In this document: positions 5,261-9,738 of the stretch, piece by piece
How positions within the stretch are numbered: position 1 is the stretch's first letter
Layout of the letters: each line of letters begins with the position of its first letter
Assembly (NCBI GenBank): GCA_038065775.1
Contig: JBBTQE010000005.1
Location: 1-9,738 of the forward strand
Reading direction: 5' to 3'
Length of the DNA: 9,738 nt
Source of the DNA: JBBTQE01 sp038065775
GTDB taxonomy: Bacteria; Patescibacteriota; Patescibacteriia; Magasanikbacterales; GWA2-37-8
Translations under genes and position numbers: made by a program
The notes under the pieces: generated by a model
Seen by the model: the letters and a program-made list of their open reading frames with translations, nothing else
Told to the model about the DNA's origin: nothing
Database searches by the model: none

Positions 5261-5943
5261 ATGCCATTATTCTTTGTGGAGGGTTATCAACTCGATTGGG
5301 AGAGATTGCAAAAAAGATTCCCAAGGTTTTGCTGGGTATCAAAGGCAAGACAGTGTTAGAGTGGCAGTTGGAAAAATTAAAACACATTGGCATTACCGAG
5401 GTGGTGTTGGCGGCCGGACATTTGGCCGAGGTTTTGCGCAAAAGCGTCGGACTGCATTTAGACGGAGTTGATTTGATCTACGCGATTGAGCAGGAAAAAC
5501 TCGGCACAGGCGGGGCTATCAAACATGCGTGGGAATACGCGACAAAACAAGGCGAACCGGTGGTTGTTTTAAACGGAGACGTTTTGACAAATGTTGATTT
5601 GGCCGATGTCGCTGATTCTTTAGACAAAGCAAGCGACGGCCTTATTTTTGGAGCCAAGGTTGAAGACGCGGCATCATACGGAACTTTGGTTTATGATAAA
5701 AATTTTCATCTTAAAAAATTTAAAGAAAAAGAAGGTCTGCGCAAACCAGGGTATATTAATGGCGGAATTTATATTTTTACAGAAAAGGCAAAAAAATATT
5801 TTCCGCAAAAAAAATCATTCAGCATTGAGTATGATGTTTTTCCAAAAATGAAACATTTGTATGTTTATGAGTCGGATAAGCCATGGGTGGACATTGGCGT
5901 TCCAGAGCGCTTGGAGTGGGCGAAAACCAATTGGAAAGAATAA
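5257..5943 (+). CDS. Sugar-phosphate nucleotidyltransferase (HddC/RmlA-like)
   Basis: It transfers a nucleotide from an NTP to a sugar 1-phosphate to make an activated sugar for glycan synthesis. The 228-aa protein has the N-terminal signature GGLSTRL (8-14) with PKVL (22-25), then a central LGTGGAI (82-88), NGD (106-108) for metal binding, and a closing sequence SIEYDVFP followed by VDIGVP (about 211-216). This pattern is closest to the HddC/mannose-1-phosphate guanylyltransferase branch, but the actual sugar and base cannot be read from sequence. The start is ATG 5257, forming ATGA with the stop of the preceding gene. A longer in-frame reading from 5140 only translates the phosphatase gene out of frame. 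The C-terminal left-handed helix domain of the longer enzymes is lacking. Confidence 0.88.
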   Translation: MNAIILCGGLSTRLGEIAKKIPKVLLGIKGKTVLEWQLEKLKHIGITEVVLAAGHLAEVLRKSVGLHLDGVDLIYAIEQEKLGTGGAIKHAWEYATKQGEPVVVLNGDVLTNVDLADVADSLDKASDGLIFGAKVEDAASYGTLVYDKNFHLKKFKEKEGLRKPGYINGGIYIFTEKAKKYFPQKKSFSIEYDVFPKMKHLYVYESDKPWVDIGVPERLEWAKTNWKE

Positions 5944-5946
5944 ATT

Positions 5947-6786
5947 ATGCCGTTAAATAGAAAAGTATCAATAATTTCTTTTTTAATCATTTTGCTCGCG
6001 TCTTTTTATTCCTATAAATATTACAAAAAAATCCATCCAAAATACATTCTTCTGCCGCCGCGCGAAGAATTAACCATCACAATTATCCCGGGCTGGAATC
6101 TGCGGAATGTGGCCGAATATTTTGTAGAACAAAAAATCGTTTCCAGCACGCAGGATGTGTACGCAATAACTGGCAGACCGGCGTATGACTACAGACCCGT
6201 TGCATCCATGTTTCCAAAACTCGGGGATTACAAAATTTTAACAGACAAGCCGGCGCATGTTTCTTATGAGGGGTATCTGGCGCCGGAAACCTATAGAATT
6301 TTTAAAGACGCGAGCGTAAAAGATGTTCTTGTAAAATTGGTCGCCCAGCGCGAAAAGCAAATTACCGAAGAAATGTTGCAAGACATCAAAAAGTCCGGTA
6401 GAAGTTTTTACGAAATTTTGATAATGGCAAGCATTTTGGAGAAAGAGGTTAAATTCAATTCGGACAGAGCCAAAGTGGCGGATTTGTTATGGCGTCGTTA
6501 TGATAAAAATTGGGCTTTGCAGGTTGACTCAAGCGTTCATTATGCTGTGGATAAAAGAGGGGAAGTTTTTACAAAAAAAGAAGAAAGGGAGTTTGATTCG
6601 CCGTGGAATACATATAAATATCCGGGCCTGCCGCTGGGGCCCATTTCAAACCCGGGGATCGTTTCAATTACTGCCGCGATATATCCGGAAAAAAATAGCC
6701 ATTGGTTTTTTCTGACAGCGAAGGACGGAACGGTTTACTACGCCAACACATTGGAAGAGCATAACGCAAACAAAAAATATTTGTAA
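5947..6786 (+). CDS. mltG: Endolytic murein transglycosylase MltG (YceG-like)
   Basis: MltG cleaves nascent glycan strands and so sets their length. A Lys/Arg-flanked N-terminal membrane anchor is at about 7-22, leaving the enzyme outside the membrane. LysM-like sequence follows (ITIIPGWNLRNVAEYF). The YceG domain carries EGYLAPETY (108-116), ASILEKE with the catalytic Glu at 165, LQVDSSVHYA, then SPWNTY and GLPLGPISNPG, and a terminal FFLTAKDGTVYYANTLEEH. All key blocks are present. At 279 aa it is shorter than the roughly 340 aa of E. coli, mainly before the catalytic block. It starts 3 bp after the nucleotidyltransferase and ends 1 bp before queA, which places it firmly in one operon. It fits the wall theme of the BcrC-like gene two positions upstream. 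Confidence 0.95.
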   Translation: MPLNRKVSIISFLIILLASFYSYKYYKKIHPKYILLPPREELTITIIPGWNLRNVAEYFVEQKIVSSTQDVYAITGRPAYDYRPVASMFPKLGDYKILTDKPAHVSYEGYLAPETYRIFKDASVKDVLVKLVAQREKQITEEMLQDIKKSGRSFYEILIMASILEKEVKFNSDRAKVADLLWRRYDKNWALQVDSSVHYAVDKRGEVFTKKEEREFDSPWNTYKYPGLPLGPISNPGIVSITAAIYPEKNSHWFFLTAKDGTVYYANTLEEHNANKKYL

Positions 6787-6787
6787 T

Positions 6788-8164
6788 ATGCTTACAAAAG
6801 AGTTTGATTACAATTTGCCAAAAGAACTTATCGCGCAGACGCCGGCTGAACCGCGCGACAGCTCGCGGTTGATGGTTGTTAATCGTGGAAATAAATCAGT
6901 TGAGCACAGGCAATTTTTTAATATCGTCGATTATTTAAAGAAAGGGGATTTAGTTGTTTGGAATAATACAAAAGTTTTTAAAGCCCGTCTTAAAGGGATT
7001 CCGGTTTTAGACGAGCAATCGGACGGTATCAACAAAAAAATTGAAACAACCGGACGAATTTTGAACGCTTCTCCGGTTGAGGTTTTTTTAGTGAAGCCGA
7101 TGGAAAATAAAAGAGTGTGGAAGGTCTTGGCCAAGCCGGGCAGAAAATTAAGATTGGGGATGAAGCTGATGTTTGCGGAAGATTTCAGCGCCGAGGTAAT
7201 GCTAAAAGAGGAAGATGGAACATTTCTGATACAATTTGAGGAGGATGATTTGGCTGTGAGGGCTAAGGCAAATAAGTATGGCGAAGTGCCGACGCCGCCG
7301 TATATCAAACTGGCTTCGTCTGTCATTCCGAGCGAGGCTCGCGCCGACGAGGAATCTCTGTCCAACAAACAAAAAGACAGAGATCCCTCAAATACTTTCG
7401 GGATGACAAATGAATTGAGCGAGAGATATCAAACAATTTACGCAAAAGAAGAGGGTTCCGTGGCCGCGCCAACCGCGGGGTTTCATTTTACTCCGGAACT
7501 GATAGAAAAATTAAAAGAAAAAGGAGTTGAATTTGCCGAAGTGACTTTGCATGTCGGGCTTGGAACATTTTTGCCGGTTAAAACAGAGCGCGTGGAAGAT
7601 CATCGAATGCTTAGCGAATGGGTTGAGCTGACCGCCAAGAATGCGGATTTGATAAATCAAGCAAAAGCCGATGGGCGCAGGGTTGTGGCGGTTGGGACGA
7701 CGACGGTGCGGGTTTTGGAGGGGGTGGTTTGTCATTTCGACCGACTACCATTTGTCATTCCGACGACACATTCACTTCGTTCAGTGCAAGCTCCGGAGGA
7801 ATCTCTATCTCAATCAACAAACGGACAGAGATCCCTCGTCGGCGCGAGCCTCGCTCGGGATGACAATCGGCTACGGCCATACACCGGCGACATAAATATT
7901 TTTATAACTCCGGGTTTTAAATTTCAAATCGTTGACGCTCTGATTACCAATTTCCATTTGCCGAAGTCAACACTGCTGATGCTGGTTTGCGCTTTCGCTT
8001 CAGATAGTCATCCTGAATTTATTTCAGGATCTAAGCGAAAGATTCCGAAACAAGTTTGGAATGACAGTATAGATGGACGAAAATTTGTTCTTGAGTGCTA
8101 TCAAAAAGCTGTGGAAGAAAAATACAGATTTTACAGTTTTGGCGACGCGATGTTTATCAAGTGA
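6788..8164 (+). CDS. queA: QueA, S-adenosylmethionine:tRNA ribosyltransferase-isomerase, with three palindromic inserts
   Basis: QueA moves the ribosyl group of AdoMet onto preQ1 in tRNA to form epoxyqueuosine. Conserved blocks run in order: FDYNLPKELIAQTPAEPRDSSRL, DLVVWNNTKVFKARL, GEVPTPPYIKL, ERYQTIYAKEEGSVAAPTAGFHFTPEL, VTLHVGLGTFLPVK, EDHRMLSEW, VGTTTVRVLEG, INIFITPGFKF, VDALITNFHLPKSTLLML and YRFYSFGDAMFI. The protein is 458 aa, about 105 more than usual. The excess is three in-frame inserts at about residues 179-212, 313-360 and 406-431, each encoded by a GTCAT palindromic element and falling between conserved blocks. A milder extension at about 78-95 (after KGIPVLDE) shows no repeat. 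No stop or frameshift is present, so it is likely still functional. Its start is 1 bp after mltG. Confidence 0.95.
   Translation: MLTKEFDYNLPKELIAQTPAEPRDSSRLMVVNRGNKSVEHRQFFNIVDYLKKGDLVVWNNTKVFKARLKGIPVLDEQSDGINKKIETTGRILNASPVEVFLVKPMENKRVWKVLAKPGRKLRLGMKLMFAEDFSAEVMLKEEDGTFLIQFEEDDLAVRAKANKYGEVPTPPYIKLASSVIPSEARADEESLSNKQKDRDPSNTFGMTNELSERYQTIYAKEEGSVAAPTAGFHFTPELIEKLKEKGVEFAEVTLHVGLGTFLPVKTERVEDHRMLSEWVELTAKNADLINQAKADGRRVVAVGTTTVRVLEGVVCHFDRLPFVIPTTHSLRSVQAPEESLSQSTNGQRSLVGASLARDDNRLRPYTGDINIFITPGFKFQIVDALITNFHLPKSTLLMLVCAFASDSHPEFISGSKRKIPKQVWNDSIDGRKFVLECYQKAVEEKYRFYSFGDAMFIK
7322..7407. repeat. 86-bp GTCAT palindromic element inside queA, copy 1
   Basis: It opens with GTCATTCCGAGCGAGGC and closes with CGGGATGAC. 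The inner arms GAGGAATCTCTGTC and GACAGAGATCCCTC pair over 14 positions with one G-T, around a short A-rich loop. It is read as VIPSEARADEESL and onward, between PPYIKLASS and ELSERYQTIYA of QueA. It is the same family as the copies at 7754 and 8831. Confidence 0.9.
7731..7864. repeat. GTCAT palindromic element inside queA, copy 2 (composite)
   Basis: The core at 7754-7864 opens GTCATTCCGACGA and closes TCGCTCGGGATGAC, with inner arms GAGGAATCTCT and AGAGATCCCTC. A second, partial opening GTCATTTCGACC lies at 7731-7742, suggesting nested or repeated insertion. It is read in frame through CHFDRLPFVIP to ASLARDDNR, between the VGTTTVRVLEGVV and YTGDINIF blocks of QueA. Confidence 0.87.
8007..8065. 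repeat. 59-bp GTCAT palindromic element inside queA, copy 3 (different subfamily)
   Basis: It opens GTCATCCTGAA and closes TTTGGAATGAC. Inside it the hairpin TCCTGAA-TTTAT-TTCAGGA is perfect over 7 bp. It is read in another codon phase than copies 1 and 2, as SHPEFISGSKRK and onward to KQVWNDS. It lies between LLMLVCAFA and GRKFVLECYQ, where QueA proteins normally have only a few residues. Confidence 0.87.
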
Positions 8165-8167
8165 GAT

Positions 8168-8281
8168 GACGCAGATTGTCGCCTTAGGCGACTAGCAGAC
8201 GACACGGATACAAAAGACGCCCCAAATGAGGCGTCTCTGTATTTTAATCTGTGTTATCTGCGGCGCTTAAGCGCATCCGCG
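8168..8281. repeat. Large imperfect palindrome between convergent queA and rplK
   Basis: Blocks are arranged symmetrically: CGCAGAT (8170-8176) with ATCTGCG (8256-8262), ACACGGAT (8202-8209) with ATCTGTGT (8247-8254), and a central AGACGCC/GGCGTCT stem. Two local hairpins sit in the flanks: GTCGCC-TTA-GGCGAC (8178-8192) and the 12-bp palindrome GCGCTTAAGCGC (8263-8274). It shares CAGAT and CGGAT blocks with the repeat after rplS, so it looks like a dispersed repeat that fills the whole spacer. Confidence 0.65.
8212..8236 (-). terminator. Probable terminator of the secE-nusG-rplK unit
   Basis: The stem AGACGCC/GGCGTCT (8215-8221 with 8230-8236) has seven pairs around an 8-nt loop. On the minus strand it is followed by a short run of T (complement of 8212-8215), so it fits termination after rplK better than after queA. 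The U-tract is short, hence moderate confidence. Confidence 0.5.
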
Positions 8282-8707
8282 TTATCCTTCAACCAATACA
8301 CCCATATTCCTCGCCGTGCCTTCCACCATTCTCATCGCGCCTTCTATATCCTTGGCGTTGAGGTCCGGCATTTTCTTTTCCGCGATTTCGCGCACCTGCG
8401 CTTTTGTAATCTTGCCAACTTTTTCCTGAAGTGGCTTTCCCGACCCTTTTTGAATATTTGCGGCTTTTTTAATCAATTCAGGAACCGGCGGGGTCTTCAT
8501 TATAAAGGTGAAACTTCTGTCTTCATAAACAGAAATAACAACCGGCACAACTTCGCCTTTTTTGTCTTGGGTTTTGTCGTTGAATTCTTTAACAAAGGCC
8601 TGGATGTTTACTCCGTGCTGACCCAAAGCAGGACCGATTGGAGGCGCCGGATTGGCGGCTCCGCCAGGGATCTGCAATTTGATTCGTGTCATTAATTTTT
8701 TTGCCAT
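8282..8707 (-). CDS. rplK: Ribosomal protein L11 (uL11)
   Basis: uL11 forms the base of the GTPase-associated stalk with 23S rRNA helices 43-44, the thiostrepton site. The 141-aa protein is full length: the N-terminal domain has IKLQIPGGAANPAPPIGPALGQHGVNI with the usual proline-rich segment, then KKGEVVPVVISVYEDRSFTF. The rRNA-binding C-terminal domain has KPLQEKVGKITKAQVREIAEKKMPDLNA and a terminal GTARNMGVLVEG. The ATG at 8707 has no Shine-Dalgarno; the sequence before it is CATATG. It is separated from nusG by 243 bp, which is long for this operon and holds repeats. Unusually, rplA does not follow; a terminator-like stem and the convergent queA gene come next. Confidence 0.97.
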   Translation of the reverse strand: MAKKLMTRIKLQIPGGAANPAPPIGPALGQHGVNIQAFVKEFNDKTQDKKGEVVPVVISVYEDRSFTFIMKTPPVPELIKKAANIQKGSGKPLQEKVGKITKAQVREIAEKKMPDLNAKDIEGAMRMVEGTARNMGVLVEG

Positions 8708-8724
8708 ATGCGAAATGAGTGAGA

Positions 8725-8790
8725 GAATAAATTAAATGTATTTAATTTATTCCGAGCGAATGAGCATATATGCGGCGTAAGCCCATATAT
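8725..8790. repeat. Two adjacent hairpins in the nusG-rplK spacer
   Basis: The first is a perfect 13-bp AT-rich inverted repeat, GAATAAATTAAAT (8725-8737) with ATTTAATTTATTC (8740-8752), around GT. The second pairs ATATATG (8766-8772) with CATATAT (8784-8790) and, inside, GGC with GCC around GTAA (a GNRA-type loop on the plus strand). Both are upstream of rplK in its transcript. They may be RNA processing or leader structures, or further repeats. Confidence 0.6.
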
Positions 8791-8830
8791 TTTGTTGATT
8801 AATTAATTTTTGACCGAGAAGCCGGTGTTT

Positions 8831-8925
8831 GTCATCCCGAGCGAGGCCGTAGCCGACGAGGGATCTCTGTCCCACTTGTAAACGAGACAACCAGATAGAG
8901 ATTCCTCCTTCGTCGTCGGAATGAC
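8831..8925. repeat. 95-bp GTCAT palindromic element, intergenic copy
   Basis: It opens GTCATCCCGAGCGAGGC and closes CGTCGTCGGAATGAC, with inner arms GAGGGATCTCT and AGAGATTCCTC. It is the same family as queA copies 1 and 2 and lies between nusG and rplK in their shared transcript. It shows what the element looks like when it is not inside a gene. Confidence 0.9.
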
Positions 8926-8950
8926 AATCCGTGGTCGTTTTTATCCTTAG

Positions 8951-9496
8951 TTAAATCTTTTTAACCTGCATCGCGTCCAATTCCACCGGCGTTTCGCGTC
9001 CGAACATTGTTATCAGCACCTTAACTTTTCCTCTTTCATGATCAATGTTGCTGATTTTGCCTTCAAAGTTTTTGAACGGACCATCTGTGATTTTAACCGG
9101 CTCATTCATATCAAAATCAATTCTGTGTTGCGGTTCGGTGGCGGCCATTCGTTTGATAAGAGTATCAACTTCTGACTGGTCAATCGGTGTTGGGGTTGTG
9201 CCGGAGCCGACAAAGCCGGTTACATTCGGCGTGTTGCGGACAACATACCAAGAATCATCGGTTACGATCATTTCAACCAAAACATAACCCGGGAAGATCT
9301 TTTCGTCAATAGTCGTTCTTTTGCCATTTTTAATTTTGATTTTTTTCTCTTTTGGAACCATTACATTAAAAATTTTGTCTCGCATCGCAAAAGACTCGGT
9401 TCTTTGTTCGAGATTGCTTTTTACATTTTCTTCATAGCCGCTGTATGTGTGAAGCACATACCAGCGTCGTCCGAGATTTAGGGTTTGTTTTGCCAT
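8951..9496 (-). CDS. nusG: Transcription termination/antitermination factor NusG
   Basis: NusG binds RNA polymerase and links it to Rho or the ribosome. The 181-aa protein is full length. The NGN domain runs from RRWYVLHTYSGYEENVKSNL (10-29) through VPKEKKIKIKNGKRT, then KIFPGYVLVEM and SWYVVRNTPNVTGFVG. The KOW domain at the C-terminus has EPVKITDGPFKNFEGKISNID, then GKVKVLITMFGRETPVELDAMQVKKI. It lies 15 bp after secE, the standard secE-nusG order. No clear Shine-Dalgarno is present; a small palindrome GGGCTTTAGCCC (9507-9518) spans the secE stop codon just upstream. Confidence 0.97.
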   Translation of the reverse strand: MAKQTLNLGRRWYVLHTYSGYEENVKSNLEQRTESFAMRDKIFNVMVPKEKKIKIKNGKRTTIDEKIFPGYVLVEMIVTDDSWYVVRNTPNVTGFVGSGTTPTPIDQSEVDTLIKRMAATEPQHRIDFDMNEPVKITDGPFKNFEGKISNIDHERGKVKVLITMFGRETPVELDAMQVKKI

Positions 9497-9511
9497 AGGA
9501 AATACGGGGCT

Positions 9512-9703
9512 TTAGCCCTTTATAAACATTTCTGTTATTCCCAGATTAAAAATATAATCAAGCAGGCCCAAAAATAAAGCCATGCCGATGCTTAGTCCGA
9601 TAACCAGCGTGCTGTAATTTATGGTTTGCTTTTTCGTCGGCCAGCTCACCTTTCTCATCTCGTGGTAAGAACCGATCAGGTAGTTTTTGATCGCGCTAAA
9701 CAT
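9512..9703 (-). CDS. secE: Preprotein translocase subunit SecE
   Basis: SecE is the clamp subunit of the SecYEG channel in the cytoplasmic membrane. This 63-aa form has a single membrane segment at about 31-53 (STLVIGLSIGMALFLGLLDYIF), preceded by the amphipathic helix and the conserved MRKVSWPTKKQT (16-27). The single-span form is normal outside enterobacteria. It is the first of secE, nusG and rplK in this window. The region upstream holds a small hairpin, so either its promoter lies outside the window or transcription reads in from further upstream. Confidence 0.95.
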   Translation of the reverse strand: MFSAIKNYLIGSYHEMRKVSWPTKKQTINYSTLVIGLSIGMALFLGLLDYIFNLGITEMFIKG

Positions 9704-9717
9704 ATTTTTTGTTTTTT

Positions 9718-9738
9718 AAAAAGGCCTTTCGGCCGTTT
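9718..9738 (-). terminator. Weak hairpin with U-tract upstream of secE
   Basis: On the minus strand GGCC-GAAA-GGCC (9734-9723, GNRA loop) is followed by TTTTT. This may end a gene lying beyond the window, or be part of the secE leader, since it is only about 20 nt before the secE ATG. The stem is only four pairs. Confidence 0.35.

Noticed and set aside
6788..8164. queA as a pseudogene because of the inserted repeats
   Set aside because: The frame is open throughout and every conserved QueA block is intact on both sides of each insert.
7322..8925. CRISPR array, given several similar repeats
   Set aside because: The copies differ in length and interior, are each palindromic, lie mostly in coding sequence and have no regular spacers or cas genes.

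Overview
The window looks like a chromosomal segment of an uncultivated Candidate Phyla Radiation (Patescibacteria) bacterium, most likely Parcubacteria-like. The reasons are short, tightly packed housekeeping genes, very few Shine-Dalgarno sequences, proteins of reduced size (SecE 63 aa, MltG 279 aa), an rplK gene with no rplA after it, and intergenic spacers full of palindromic repeats. The taxonomic assignment is an inference from gene style and not a database result.

Layout. Positions 1-2467 are accessory: an IS1595/ISXO2-type transposase on the minus strand that runs off the left edge, a 21-bp palindrome, an unrecognised hydrophilic helical protein on the plus strand, a bidirectional terminator, and a hicB-hicA toxin-antitoxin pair on the minus strand. 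Positions 2560-4617 are a minus-strand housekeeping operon that begins at an extended -10 promoter and reads tRNA-Ile(UAU), an RluD-type pseudouridine synthase, guanylate kinase and ribosomal protein L19. Positions 4736-8164 are a plus-strand operon of a BcrC-like PAP2 phosphatase, a sugar-phosphate nucleotidyltransferase, MltG and QueA, with 4-nt overlaps or 1-3 nt gaps. Positions 8282-9703 are the 3' part of the minus-strand secE-nusG-rplK transcription/translation operon, which converges on queA.

Functionally the plus-strand operon joins envelope building (recycling of undecaprenyl-PP, activated sugar supply, termination of peptidoglycan strands) to a tRNA-queuosine gene. The minus-strand clusters are translation, nucleotide and secretion functions.

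The most striking signal is a set of GTCAT...ATGAC palindromic elements. One copy is intergenic (nusG-rplK), but one sits in frame inside rluD and three sit in frame inside queA, lengthening QueA to 458 aa against about 340-355 aa for the family. All conserved blocks lie between the inserts. This resembles the Rickettsia palindromic elements that invade coding genes. Second points of interest are the tRNA-Ile with a UAU anticodon directly abutting rluD, a possible two-state hairpin over the start of the PAP2 gene, and related palindromic repeats immediately after the stop codons of rplS, rplK and queA. No CRISPR array, rRNA, prophage or secondary-metabolite cluster is visible.
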